A stretch of DNA of 64,000 bases. Source: G965276765 sp965276765 (lineage in GTDB: Bacteria > Actinomycetota > Acidimicrobiia > Acidimicrobiales > Palsa-688). Positions 26,122 to 34,488 of this stretch are shown here, in pieces (the stretch's first letter is position 1; every line of letters begins with the position of its first letter). The translations under genes were made by a program, and so were the position numbers. The notes below the pieces were generated by a model, which was given only the letters and a program-made list of their open reading frames with translations, was not told where the DNA came from and did no database searches. The stretch is from contig OZ255627.1 of the NCBI GenBank assembly GCA_965276765.1, positions 4,836,001 through 4,900,000 on the forward strand. Direction: 5' to 3'.

Positions 26122-27423
26122 ATGAGGGTGACTCGGAATACAAAAAGCCGCGCTGGTATGACGTTGGCGGCAGCGGGGCTACTTACCGCCATGACCGGCC
26201 TGATTCCCGTCACCGCTACCGCAGGCACAACCAATCTCGGAGACCTCCGCGCCCAGGCGTCTCAGCTGGCCACGCGCATCAATACTCTCGGGGTCGCGGA
26301 GGAGACGCTGTCGGAGAAGTACGACCAGGGTCTCCTCAACGTCAAGGCGGCCAAGGCCAAGGTCGCCACTGCCCGCCACGACGTCTCGTTCGCGCAATCC
26401 AAGGCCGGCGCCGCCACCTCCGTGCTGCGCACGACGGCCGTGTCCGCCTACGTCGACAGCGGGTCGTCGAGCATCACCGGCTCGAGCAGCGCCTCTTCGG
26501 TGTCGGGTGCCGATTCGAGCCTGCTGCGGGCCGAGTACGAGCAGAGCCTGGCCTCCAGCCAGTCGGACGCCCAGGATCGCTACAAGCTGACCACGCTGCA
26601 GGCCACCACGGCCGAGGGCAAGCTCAAGACATCCGAGGCCGCTGACGTCAAAGCGGTCGCCACGATCGCCGCCGACAAGAAGAGCATCGTCACCACCGTC
26701 AGCCAGCTGAAGACGGCCGAGTCCCAGGATCAGGGCCGGATCGCCACGGTCGTCGCGCAGCAGAGGGCCGCAGCGCAGCGCGCGGCGGCCATCGCCTACC
26801 AGCAGAAGCTGGCCGCCGAGCGGGCCGCTGCCGCCGCCGCGGCGACCACGACCACCCAGCCGCCGACGACGACCGCTGCCACCCAGCCGCCGACGACGAG
26901 TGCCGCCTCCACGTCGAGCAGCTCGTCCTCGTCCTCGTCCTCGTCGTCGTCCTCGCCTTCTTCGGCGTCCAGCTCGACGGCGCCGCCGCAGACCAGCCCG
27001 CCGGCCACGAGTCCCCCGTCGACGAGCCCGCCGTCCACCACGGCGCCCTCCGTCTCCTACTCCTCCGGCGGTGGGAGCTCGACGGCCCTGGCGGCCGTGC
27101 ACGCCGCCGAGTCACGCGTCGGCGACCCCTACGTCTGGGGCGCCGCCGGACCCAGCTCCTTCGACTGCTCGGGGCTCGTGATGTGGGCCTACGCCCAAGC
27201 CGGCGTCTCGCTGCCCCACTTCAGCGGGGCCCAGTACGCCGACACCACGCACATCTCGATGTCGTCGCTCCAGCCCGGTGACCTCGTCTACCCGGCCGAC
27301 CCGGGTCAGCATGTCGCCATGTACATCGGCGGCGGCCAGATCGTGCAGGCGCCGTACACGGGTGCCAACGTGCAGATCGTCCCGCTCAGCTCCTTCTTCG
27401 TCCTGGCCAGCCGGGTCAGCTGA
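26122..27423 (+). CDS. Secreted NlpC/P60 peptidoglycan endopeptidase
   Basis: Exported cell-wall hydrolase of 433 residues. An N-terminal signal peptide (KSRAGMTLAAAGLLTAMTGLIPVTATA) is followed by a coiled-coil region, about 35-225, as in mycobacterial RipA/RipC-like proteins. A Ser/Thr/Pro-rich linker (about 235-315) with a run of Ser codons comes next. The C-terminal NlpC/P60 domain has catalytic Cys in FDCSGLVMWAYAQAG and His in GQHVAMYIGGGQIVQAP. It should cut the peptide stem between D-Glu and diaminopimelate. The coiled coil normally blocks the active site or docks to an activator. Start ATG 26122; GTG 26119 is equivalent. Single gene with its own promoter. Confidence 0.92.
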   Translation: MRVTRNTKSRAGMTLAAAGLLTAMTGLIPVTATAGTTNLGDLRAQASQLATRINTLGVAEETLSEKYDQGLLNVKAAKAKVATARHDVSFAQSKAGAATSVLRTTAVSAYVDSGSSSITGSSSASSVSGADSSLLRAEYEQSLASSQSDAQDRYKLTTLQATTAEGKLKTSEAADVKAVATIAADKKSIVTTVSQLKTAESQDQGRIATVVAQQRAAAQRAAAIAYQQKLAAERAAAAAAATTTTQPPTTTAATQPPTTSAASTSSSSSSSSSSSSSSPSSASSSTAPPQTSPPATSPPSTSPPSTTAPSVSYSSGGGSSTALAAVHAAESRVGDPYVWGAAGPSSFDCSGLVMWAYAQAGVSLPHFSGAQYADTTHISMSSLQPGDLVYPADPGQHVAMYIGGGQIVQAPYTGANVQIVPLSSFFVLASRVS

Positions 27424-27539
27424 GGCGTTCGCTCCTTCGGTGAGCGAACCCGTACCCTCCAGTCGAAGGTGAGAGGGTTGGGACGGGATTGTGAACGTGG
27501 TGCCGACCGACTCGGACGGGGGGGCGGCACAATGGGTCC

Positions 27540-27953
27540 ATGGCCTGCCCTCACGGCTTCGCTCCCAGCGAGTGCCTCATCTGCAAGACGCTGCAGGACG
27601 ATCGCAGCGTGGCCGTCGACCGGCCCGGGAAACGGGGGGTGACGACGTCCCACCGCCGATCGGAGCGAACCTTTGACACCCGGACGGGTGGCATCGAGTC
27701 GGCGGGAGACGGTCGGCCGGCGGGTCGGTCACATGACGCCGAGCGCAGCCAGGGGCGCACGCACGGGCGCACCGTCGCCGAGATCGTGGCCGTGCTCGTC
27801 GTCATCGTGGTGGCGGTGGCGGCCATCGGACTGGCGACCGAGGTGGTCAGGGGCCTGTTCCACGTCTTGGACCTGGCCCTGGTAGCAATCGTGGCTGCGG
27901 TGGTCGGTTACGGCGCCGGCCGAGCCCACGGCCGGCGCCGCAAGAGCGACTGA
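27540..27953 (+). CDS. Small membrane protein with N-terminal Cys/His motif
   Basis: A 137-residue protein of unknown function. The first 20 residues contain MACPHGFAPSECLICK, a CPH...CLIC pattern that could bind one zinc ion. A charged, Arg-rich linker follows (about 20-75), then two membrane segments (about 79-101 and 106-128) and a basic tail. Start ATG 27540 lacks a good ribosome-binding site. It is convergent with the sufC copy of the second SUF cluster. No family is recognised. Confidence 0.65.
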   Translation: MACPHGFAPSECLICKTLQDDRSVAVDRPGKRGVTTSHRRSERTFDTRTGGIESAGDGRPAGRSHDAERSQGRTHGRTVAEIVAVLVVIVVAVAAIGLATEVVRGLFHVLDLALVAIVAAVVGYGAGRAHGRRRKSD

Positions 27954-27985
27954 ACCCGAGCGGCGAGGGCCGGGAGCGTTTTCCT

Positions 27986-28022
27986 GGCGACGTTGACGGT
28001 GGATTCCGACGTCAACATCGCC
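27986..28022. repeat. 13-bp inverted repeat between convergent genes
   Basis: GGCGACGTTGACG (27986-27998) pairs with CGTCAACATCGCC (28010-28022) with one mismatch. T-runs lie before and A-runs after the stem on both strands, the reverse of a standard intrinsic terminator. It still marks the border between two converging transcripts. Confidence 0.5.
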
Positions 28023-28052
28023 AAAAAAAGTTGCGATCCAGGTTCGGCGGGC

Positions 28053-28862
28053 TCAGAGGTCCAGGGAGTCCGGCGGCGTGACACCGGAGCGGCCGGCCCC
28101 ATCCTCGGCGTCCTCGGCCCAACCGACGTACCCGGTGCGCTCGAGCTCGTCGGCGAGCTCGGGGCCCCCGCTGGTCACGATGCGGCCGGCAGAGAGCACG
28201 TGGACCCGGTCGGCGTGGAGCTCGCGCAGCAGCCGGCTGTAGTGGGTGATGGCCAGCACCCCGAGACCGGTCTCCTCGGTGGCCGCCTCGACCCGGCGTG
28301 ACACGGCCCTGAGGGCGTCGACGTCCAGGCCGGAGTCGACCTCGTCGAGCACGGCGAAGCGGGGTCGCAGCACCCCGAGCTGGACGGTCTCGTTGCGCTT
28401 GCGCTCACCACCGGAGAGGTCGACGTTGAGAGGTCGGTCAAGGAACCGGGCGTCGAAGCCCACCCGCTCGGCCTCGGCCCGAAGCCGAGCGAAGATGTCG
28501 TCGTCGTCGACGGCCCCGGCGGAGAGCGCCTCACGCAGGGCGTCTTGCAGGCTCACACCCGGCACTTCGATCGGGTACTGCATGCCGAGGAACAACCCGG
28601 CCCTCGCCCGTCGCCAGGTGGGAAGCTCGAGCAGGTCCGTGTCGTCAAGCATGACCCGCCCACCGGTCACCCGGTAGCCCGGCCGGCCCATCAAGACATG
28701 GGAAAGCGTGCTCTTGCCGGCCCCGTTGGGGCCCATGACGACGTGCACCTCGCCCGCCCCGACCTCGAGGTCGACGCCCTTGAGGATCTCCTTGCCGGCG
28801 ACCTCGGCTCTGAGACCCTCGATCATGAGGGTGCTGCGAACGGCTGTGGTCGTGGTACTCAT
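28053..28862 (-). CDS. sufC: SUF iron-sulfur assembly ATPase SufC (second copy)
   Basis: Second SufC ATPase, 269 residues, last gene of the sufB-to-sufC minus-strand cluster. Walker A GPNGAGKST, FLGMQYPIEVPGV, signature LSGGERKRNE, Walker B FAVLDEVDSGLDVDAL and ITHYSR are visible. The Walker B glutamate is kept (LDEVDSG), although the usual DETDSG is altered. It has a 20-residue tail beyond the other copy. Being beside sufB and sufD, it is the more likely partner of the scaffold. It starts 61 bases after the Rieske gene. Confidence 0.94.
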   Translation of the reverse strand: MSTTTTAVRSTLMIEGLRAEVAGKEILKGVDLEVGAGEVHVVMGPNGAGKSTLSHVLMGRPGYRVTGGRVMLDDTDLLELPTWRRARAGLFLGMQYPIEVPGVSLQDALREALSAGAVDDDDIFARLRAEAERVGFDARFLDRPLNVDLSGGERKRNETVQLGVLRPRFAVLDEVDSGLDVDALRAVSRRVEAATEETGLGVLAITHYSRLLRELHADRVHVLSAGRIVTSGGPELADELERTGYVGWAEDAEDGAGRSGVTPPDSLDL

Positions 28863-28923
28863 TGCTGCACCCTCCAGAAGAGGCGGCCCGAACGATTGCT
28901 TGTCGATTCGCTCCCACGGGCGC

Positions 28924-29235
28924 TCATGGGAGGCTCACGACCACGTCGTCGCCATCGACGGTCACGGGGTAGACAGCGACCGGCGTCGTGGCTGGCAGGG
29001 ACGTGGGCTTCCCGTCAACGAGGGAGAAGGCGCTGCCGTGCTTCCAGCATTCGACGGCGCAGTCGTAGGTGTCGACATCGCCTTCCGACAACCGGACCTC
29101 GGCGTGACTGCAGCGGTCGCTGAGGGCGTAGAAGTGGTCGTCCACTCGGACAACGCAGACCCCATGGGGTCCGGCCTCGATGCGTTGCGCCGAGCCGTTT
29201 GCGAGATCGGCCCTACGGATGCGGATCTCGCTCAT
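28924..29235 (-). CDS. Rieske [2Fe-2S] ferredoxin
   Basis: A 103-residue Rieske protein of the small-ferredoxin type (NirD/BphF-like). The cluster ligands are Cys and His in DRCSHAEV and in VECWKHG, with the usual 15-18 residue spacing. Rieske proteins of this form are regularly found inside actinobacterial suf operons between sufD and sufC. It overlaps the end of sufD by 4 bases (ATGA), so it is cotranslated. It may carry electrons for cluster assembly; the ferredoxin reductase-like gene at 22713 is a possible donor. Confidence 0.92.
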   Translation of the reverse strand: MSEIRIRRADLANGSAQRIEAGPHGVCVVRVDDHFYALSDRCSHAEVRLSEGDVDTYDCAVECWKHGSAFSLVDGKPTSLPATTPVAVYPVTVDGDDVVVSLP

Positions 29236-30527
29236 CGGCGCGTCACGGCCGGGGCGCCATCGGCACCGATACCACCCGCTGCCTCCACGCGGTCGGCCTC
29301 GTCGAGGATGCCGGCGAGCTCGAGACGCACGTGGTCGGCGACGGCAGCAACGGGAAGCCGCTCGAGGACCTCGTCGAGGAACCCGAGGGTGATGAGACGG
29401 GCGGCGACGTCAGGTGGAACCCCTCGGCTCTCGAGATAGAAGCGCTCGTCGTCGGCGACCGGGCCGACGGCCGAAGCGTGACTGCAGCGGACGTCGTTGT
29501 CCTCGATCTCCAGGTTGGGGACCGATTCGGCGTGGGCGCCCTCGTGGAGCACGAGGTTGCGGTTGGTCTGGAAGGCGTTCGTACCCCCCGCGCCCTTCTC
29601 GACATGGATCAGGCCGCTGTAGACGCCACTCGACTGGTTCGCCACCGCGCCCTTGAACAGCAGCTCGGACGTCGTCTTGGGGGCCCGGTGGTCCTGGGTG
29701 GTCCGGTAGTCGACCATTCGCGTGCCGGCCCCGAAGTACACGGCGAGCAGTCGGGCCGTCCCTCCCTGGCCGACGAGCGACGACGTCGTCCGCATCCTCG
29801 CGTAGTCGCCCCCGATGGCCACGGAGGCCGACGTGACCGTTGCGTCCCTCCCGACCCTGCTCGCCTGAAGGCCCGTCTGCCAGACCCGTGGACCCAGCTG
29901 TTGGACGTGGACATAGCCGAGGTTGGCCCCGTCGGCCACCTCGAGCTCGGTGACGGGCACGACGAGGGCGTCCACGTCGCCGGAGGTGGCCATCTCGATG
30001 ACGGTGGCCTCGGCGGCAGTGCCGAGCACCACCACGGTGCGCGGGAACGAGGCGGCGCCATCGGTGTCGAAGTCGTGGACGATGACGACCGGCCCCTTGG
30101 GGCGAGCGCCCGCTGCAATGGTGACCGTGACGGGTAGGGCGAAGGCGGCGTTGAGCGTGGTGAGCGCGTCGGGCTCGCCGGCAACCGCACCGGGCCGGGC
30201 GTCATCGAAGGTAACGGTCACGGCGGGGTCGGTTCCGTTGACGCCAACGGCGGCGCCGTTGCGGACCACGACGACCGTTGCGGGCCCTGTGCGGCCGACG
30301 AGCTCGGCGACGGCGCCGGGGACCTGGGCGTCGGTCGGGGCCTCGATGCCCGTAACGGGACGGTACCGATCCAGGTCGAGGGCGTCGATCCGGCTGTAGC
30401 GCCAGTCCTCGAGGGCGGCGCTCGGCAGCGGCGAAGCGTGGAAGCGGTCCAACGCCTCGAGACGGGCGGCTCGCGCCTCCGGCGACCCTTCGATGGTGGT
30501 GACGGCCTCTGCGGTGAAGGTGGACAG
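29232..30527 (-). CDS. sufD: SUF scaffold subunit SufD, probable CTG start
   Basis: Scaffold partner of SufB, about 431 residues, with the parallel beta-helix of the SufBD family. VDYRTTQDHRAPKTTSELLFKG, SGVYSGLIHVEKGA and ATVGPVADDERFYLESRG-like stretches identify it (the last as SHASAVGPVADDERFYLESRG). No ATG, GTG or TTG fits a normal N-terminus: the first TTG (30452) lies downstream and would delete STFTAEAV, the usual SufD opening. CTG at 30527 gives exactly that opening and has GAGGA 8 bases upstream, so I choose it. sufD overlaps the Rieske gene by 4 bases. Confidence 0.88.
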   Translation of the reverse strand: MSTFTAEAVTTIEGSPEARAARLEALDRFHASPLPSAALEDWRYSRIDALDLDRYRPVTGIEAPTDAQVPGAVAELVGRTGPATVVVVRNGAAVGVNGTDPAVTVTFDDARPGAVAGEPDALTTLNAAFALPVTVTIAAGARPKGPVVIVHDFDTDGAASFPRTVVVLGTAAEATVIEMATSGDVDALVVPVTELEVADGANLGYVHVQQLGPRVWQTGLQASRVGRDATVTSASVAIGGDYARMRTTSSLVGQGGTARLLAVYFGAGTRMVDYRTTQDHRAPKTTSELLFKGAVANQSSGVYSGLIHVEKGAGGTNAFQTNRNLVLHEGAHAESVPNLEIEDNDVRCSHASAVGPVADDERFYLESRGVPPDVAARLITLGFLDEVLERLPVAAVADHVRLELAGILDEADRVEAAGGIGADGAPAVTRR

Positions 30528-30542
30528 GACGGACTTCCTCTA
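30527..30542 (-). promoter_or_regulatory. Ribosome-binding site deciding a CTG start for sufD
   Basis: On the minus strand AGAGGAAG is followed by TCCGTC and then CTG at 30527. The in-frame stop TAG is at 30542-30540, so no start further upstream is possible. This makes CTG the best initiation codon. Confidence 0.6.
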
Positions 30543-30660
30543 GACGTGAGCGACGGGCCCGGCCAAGTGGCGCCGGATCGCGCTGGTGCGTGGGCCGCCT
30601 TCTAGCGACCGGAGGAGCAGTCTACGGGGCCGCCCACCGGTCACTGGGTCCCCGGGAGCT

Positions 30661-31158
30661 TCAGTCGGCCCCCGGGTCGATGACGACCTTCTTGGGGTGG
30701 TCCTTGTCGTAGCGGACGGCGACGGTCCCGCCGATCTTCACCTTGCCCCTTGCCTCGGTGGAAGGGAACGCATGGCGCAGATCGACTTCGAACGGGTCGG
30801 CCCCATCGGGCTCGATCCGCAGCGTCAGCCGGCTCCGCGTCACAGGACCCACGACCCGCTCGTCCACCACGTTGACAACCTTGGCCGACGCCGGCACCCC
30901 GGTGCGGAGGAGCTCCGGGCCCTTGCTCCCCTCTGGGACCAAAGAAGTCGGCGGCGGCGTCGGCTCCGGCGGTGGGGTCGGCGCGGCGCGCGGCGTCGGC
31001 TTCCGTGGTCGGATGCGGCCGCTCACGGCGGGCCCTCTCGGCTGAGGTCTCGGTGTCCGTGGCGCCTGACCCTGAACGGGCCGCTGCGTCTGCATGGCCA
31101 AGCTGACCCCACCGACGGCGATGACCAGCACGACGGCGAGGGCGATAGCGGCGGCCAT
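30661..31158 (-). CDS. Membrane-anchored protein with Pro-rich linker
   Basis: A 165-residue protein of unknown function inside the suf cluster. One N-terminal membrane segment (AAAIALAVVLVIAVGGVSLAM) is followed by a Pro/Arg-rich linker (about 25-80). A compact C-terminal domain (about 95-165) contains RLTLRIEPDGADPFEVDLRH and VAVRYDKDHPKKVVIDPG; that pattern recurs in actinobacterial membrane proteins without a known role. ATG 31158 is supported by TAGGCT (31171 to 31166) 7 bases upstream, so it may have its own leaderless promoter. Its position between sufB and sufD suggests, but does not prove, a link to Fe-S assembly. Confidence 0.7.
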   Translation of the reverse strand: MAAAIALAVVLVIAVGGVSLAMQTQRPVQGQAPRTPRPQPRGPAVSGRIRPRKPTPRAAPTPPPEPTPPPTSLVPEGSKGPELLRTGVPASAKVVNVVDERVVGPVTRSRLTLRIEPDGADPFEVDLRHAFPSTEARGKVKIGGTVAVRYDKDHPKKVVIDPGAD

Positions 31159-31270
31159 TAGCCCAAGCCTAGAGCCCGCTGCGAAACAACGGGCGCAGCC
31201 GTCGCCGTCGAGCCCTTGTCGCGACGACATCTGCCGCCGTGGGTTGCGCCGCCGTTCCCTCGACGACCCC

Positions 31271-31631
31271 TCACTGCCGCCAGCGCAAGCCCCGTCCCCG
31301 CCAGCGTTGCCACCAGTTCGGCTCGTTGCGCCGGGCCTCTTCCTCTCGCCGACGCCGTTCCTCGGCGGCGAGCTCGGGGCCCACGGCGCTGATGATCTCC
31401 TCGGCCGATCCGAGGACGGCGGCGGCGTGAGGGTGCAGCTCCGGTTCGGGGGCGGCGGGGCGCGAGCCGGAGTCGGGCACGAAGCCGGCGTCGCCGACCC
31501 GCTTGGTATAGCGCCGACAGTCGGGCGGGCAGCGCCACGGCGCCTCGGGAGCCAGGTCGAGGACGCAGAAGCGCGCTACATCCCCCGAGGCGAACGCCCG
31601 GGTCTGGAAGTACTTACAGTCCTCCCGCATC
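31271..31631 (-). CDS. Cys-rich small protein downstream of sufB
   Basis: A protein of about 119 residues from ATG 31631; an in-frame start at 31669 would add 13. The N-terminal half has four Cys: MREDCKYFQTR, ARFCVLDLAPEAPWRCPPDCRRY. The C-X~16-C-X13-C-X3-C arrangement could bind zinc or an iron-sulfur cluster. The C-terminal half is a charged helix with a Trp-rich end. It directly follows sufB, 40 bases past the stop. Given four Cys in a suf operon, a cluster carrier or client is possible. That is inference; the family is not one I can name. Confidence 0.7.
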
Positions 31632-31685
31632 GGCACGCTTCCATCGTGCCATCCCCGGGCCGAAAACACCGCACTGGCCGGAGGG

Positions 31686-33086
31686 TCAGCCGACGGAGCC
31701 CTCCATCTGCAGCTCGATCAGGCGGCTCCACTCCACCGCGTACTCCATCGGGAGGGTCCTGGTGATGGGCTCGATGAAACCGTTGACGATCATGCTCATC
31801 GCCTGCTGTTCGGAGAGGCCCCGGCTCATCAGGTAGAACAGCTGGTCGTCGCCGACCTTGGACACCGTGGCCTCGTGGCCGACCTGGGCGTCCTGCTCGT
31901 CGACCTCGATGTACGGGTACGTGTCGCTCCTCGACAGGTCATCGAGGAGAAGGGCATCGCAGCGCACGAAGCTCTTGGACTTGCGCGCCCCCTCCCTGAA
32001 GTTGACAAGGCCCCGGTAGGACGTGCGCCCACCGTCTTTGGAGATGGACTTGGAGATGATCGTCGACGTGGTCTCGGGCGCGGCGTGAACCATCTTCGCT
32101 CCGGCGTCCTGGTGCTGGCCGGGGCCGGCGTAGGCGACGGAGAGGACCTCCCCCGACGCCTTGGGGCCCATCAGGTAGACGGCCGGGTACTTCATCGTCA
32201 GGCGGCTGCCGATGTTGCCGTCGATCCACTCCATGTGGCCCTCGGTCTCGACCCTGGCGCGCTTGGTCACCAGGTTGTACACGTTGTTGGACCAGTTCTG
32301 GATGGTGGTGTAGGTGACCCGGCTGCTCGGCTTGCAGATGATCTCGACGACGGCGGAGTGCAGCGAGTCCGATGTATAGACCGGCGCCGAGCATCCCTCG
32401 ATGTAGTGGACCTGCGAGCCCTCGTCGGCGATGATCAGCGTGCGCTCGAACTGGCCCATGTTCTCGGCGTTGATACGGAAGTAGGCCTGCAGCGGCATCT
32501 CGACCTTCACGCCGGGGGGCACGTAGATGAAGCTGCCCCCGCTCCAGGTCGCCGTGTTGAGGGCGGAGAACTTGTTGTCGTTGGCAGGGATGACCTTGCC
32601 GAAGTACTGCCTGACGAGATCGGGGTACTCCTTGAGCGCGGTGTCCATATCGCAGAACAGCACGCCCTGGGCCTCGAGGTCATCGCGGTTCTTGTGGTAG
32701 ACGACCTCGGACTCGTACTGGGCGGTCACGCCGGCGAGATACTTGCGCTCGGCTTCGGGGATGCCGAGCTTCTCGTAGGTGGCCTTGACCGAATCCGGCA
32801 GCTCATCCCACGCGTCGACCTGCTGGTCGACGGGCTTGATGTAATAGAAGATGTTGTCGAAGTCGATGCCGGACATGTCGCCGCCCCACGTGGGCATCGG
32901 CCTGCGCTCGAAGTGGCGGAGAGCCTTGATCCGCTTGTCGGTCATCCAGTCCGGCTCGCCCTTCATCCACGACATCTCGCGGACGATTTCCTCCGAGAGG
33001 CCCCTCTTGGGCTTGAAGACGTAGAAGTCCTCGATGTCACTCCAGCCCAGCTTGTATCGACCAAGGTCGAGCTCTGTAGTTGCCAT
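31686..33086 (-). CDS. sufB: SUF scaffold subunit SufB
   Basis: Main Fe-S scaffold protein, 466 residues, the expected length. Landmarks include SGIDFDNIFYYIKPVDQQ, WSGGSFIYVPPGVKVEMPLQAYFRIN, EGCSAPVYTSDSLHSAVVEI (with the conserved Cys of EGCSAP) and GRTSYRGLVNFREGA. Together with SufC and SufD it builds nascent clusters. It is the first gene of the minus-strand cluster, with AGGAG before ATG 33086 and a TACTAT -10-like element (33127 to 33122). A SufR-type repressor gene, present upstream of sufB in mycobacteria, is not seen here. Confidence 0.96.
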   Translation of the reverse strand: MATTELDLGRYKLGWSDIEDFYVFKPKRGLSEEIVREMSWMKGEPDWMTDKRIKALRHFERRPMPTWGGDMSGIDFDNIFYYIKPVDQQVDAWDELPDSVKATYEKLGIPEAERKYLAGVTAQYESEVVYHKNRDDLEAQGVLFCDMDTALKEYPDLVRQYFGKVIPANDNKFSALNTATWSGGSFIYVPPGVKVEMPLQAYFRINAENMGQFERTLIIADEGSQVHYIEGCSAPVYTSDSLHSAVVEIICKPSSRVTYTTIQNWSNNVYNLVTKRARVETEGHMEWIDGNIGSRLTMKYPAVYLMGPKASGEVLSVAYAGPGQHQDAGAKMVHAAPETTSTIISKSISKDGGRTSYRGLVNFREGARKSKSFVRCDALLLDDLSRSDTYPYIEVDEQDAQVGHEATVSKVGDDQLFYLMSRGLSEQQAMSMIVNGFIEPITRTLPMEYAVEWSRLIELQMEGSVG

Positions 33087-33121
33087 GAGGTCACACTCCT
33101 GCCTGGGTTTCTCCTACGACG

Positions 33122-33127
33122 ATAGTA
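33122..33127 (-). promoter_or_regulatory. -10 element of the sufB operon
   Basis: TACTAT on the minus strand, 35 bases before the sufB ATG. No convincing -35 hexamer at the usual spacing. The leader holds a GGAGTG ribosome-binding site. Confidence 0.45.
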
Positions 33128-33170
33128 ACAACCCGGTCGAGCTACCAATGCCCCCCTGTCGGGTGCCGGG

Positions 33171-34154
33171 TCAGGCCGCCGGGCGCCCCGGCCGCAGACC
33201 GCGGCGATCGCCGAAGGCACGACCGAGCTCGCCGCCGGCCACCGACTCGAGAGCCAGTCGTCGGGCCTGGCGGGAGATCCTGGCCCGGTGTCGGGCGTCC
33301 ATCGGATCGAGACCCATCGCCTCGATCGCCCTGGTGTCAGGAGCCACGACGATCACGTCGATTCCCCGGCGGCGCAGGCGGCCGGCGTCGCGCTCGAGCC
33401 ACATCCTGACCGAGTGGCGAAACGCCGTGTCGGGACGCCATGGCGGCCATTTCCCCGAAAAACTCATAGGAGCGCTCACCACGACCAGGTCGATCGAACC
33501 GTCGGCGACGAGGTCGAGGTTGTGCAGCGACACCACGCCACCATCGACATAGCGTTCGGCGCCGACCCGTACCGGCCGGTAGTACCAGGGGATGGCGCAC
33601 GACGCGGCCACGGCCCGACCGAGCGTCGTCTCTTGCGCCCCTCGGCGGCCGAACACGACCCGCTGCCCGTCACCGAGACGCACGGCGCACACCCACAGTG
33701 GGTCAGACGGCCAGGCCCCCGCCGCGACCCGGTCGAGACCCTCGGCGATCGGGTCGGTCGATGCCAGGCCCTCGGGGAGGAGCGCCGCCATCAGCCCACC
33801 GGGTGTGGCCCGCCACGGACGCAGGAGCCCCCGCACGGCCGCCGCCGGATCGGCCAGGCGCCTGGGACGGAGCAAGTCGAAAGGCGAGACCGTCGGTCGG
33901 TGGGGCTGGCCGATCTCCGCCAGGACGCTGCCGGCGAGTGAGAGCGGCAGGTCCTCGCTCACCGCCCGCAGGTCGCCGGCAGGGAGACCGCTGCGCAGGA
34001 GAGCGGCGCTCAGCGAACCGGCGGATGTTCCGACGATGACGTCGGCCGTCCGCGGGTCCCACCCGGTGGCCTCCTCAATGGCGGCGAGCACCCCGCCGTG
34101 GTAGGCGACGCCCACACAGCCGCCCGCCCCGAGCACGAGCCCGATGCGCCTCAC
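33171..34154 (-). CDS. Patatin-like phospholipase
   Basis: Patatin-fold lipid acyl hydrolase, 327 residues from GTG 34154. The oxyanion loop is GAGGCVGVAYHGG, the nucleophile Ser is in GTSAGS, and the catalytic Asp is in YVDGGVVS. Such enzymes cleave acyl esters of membrane lipids. GTG 34154 is chosen because the protein then begins RRIGLVLGAGG, as family members do, and AAGGA sits 6 bases upstream. The longer frame to 34268 adds a low-complexity stretch that overlaps a small membrane gene. No partner gene points to a specific role. Confidence 0.87.
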   Translation of the reverse strand: MRRIGLVLGAGGCVGVAYHGGVLAAIEEATGWDPRTADVIVGTSAGSLSAALLRSGLPAGDLRAVSEDLPLSLAGSVLAEIGQPHRPTVSPFDLLRPRRLADPAAAVRGLLRPWRATPGGLMAALLPEGLASTDPIAEGLDRVAAGAWPSDPLWVCAVRLGDGQRVVFGRRGAQETTLGRAVAASCAIPWYYRPVRVGAERYVDGGVVSLHNLDLVADGSIDLVVVSAPMSFSGKWPPWRPDTAFRHSVRMWLERDAGRLRRRGIDVIVVAPDTRAIEAMGLDPMDARHRARISRQARRLALESVAGGELGRAFGDRRGLRPGRPAA

Positions 34155-34239
34155 TTTCGTCCTTCCCCCCGATCCACCGCCGCTCTCGTTTTCCCCACTT
34201 CTCCCCTCGAAGGAGGAGCCGATCAACCCATCGCTTCGC

Positions 34240-34419
34240 TCAACTGCGGCTCGGGCGAAGGGCGGCAAGAAGTACCGTCACACCCATCACGATGCCAACG
34301 GCGAAGACGATCCACCGCGTCTCGGGCGGCTGCACTGCGAAACTGACACCGACTGTGATGAGGCACACCACGAGCGCGAACAGGTACTCGATGGGAGCCT
34401 TGGATGCGGCAGGCGGCAT
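34240..34419 (-). CDS. Small two-helix membrane protein
   Basis: A short protein of about 59 residues (from ATG 34419) or 76 (from GTG 34470). It holds two membrane segments, IEYLFALVVCLITVGVSFAV and WIVFAVGIVMGVTVLLAAL, joined by QPPETR. No family is recognised. Neither start has a clear ribosome-binding site. It lies 85 bases upstream of the patatin start on the same strand. Confidence 0.55.
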   Translation of the reverse strand: MPPAASKAPIEYLFALVVCLITVGVSFAVQPPETRWIVFAVGIVMGVTVLLAALRPSRS

Positions 34420-34488
34420 TGGGGGGACTTTATCCACGGGGGCGGACCGACCACCACCCGCGCCGGACACCGACGGGGCCCGTTGCGG

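Noticed and set aside
26900..26970. Simple repeat of TCG/TCC codons as a CRISPR or satellite
   Set aside because: It is the Ser-rich linker of the NlpC/P60 protein and stays in frame.
27986..28022. Standard intrinsic terminator for the sufC operon
   Set aside because: The hairpin is good, but on either strand the T-run comes before the stem and the A-run after it, the reverse of what termination needs. It is listed as an inverted repeat only.
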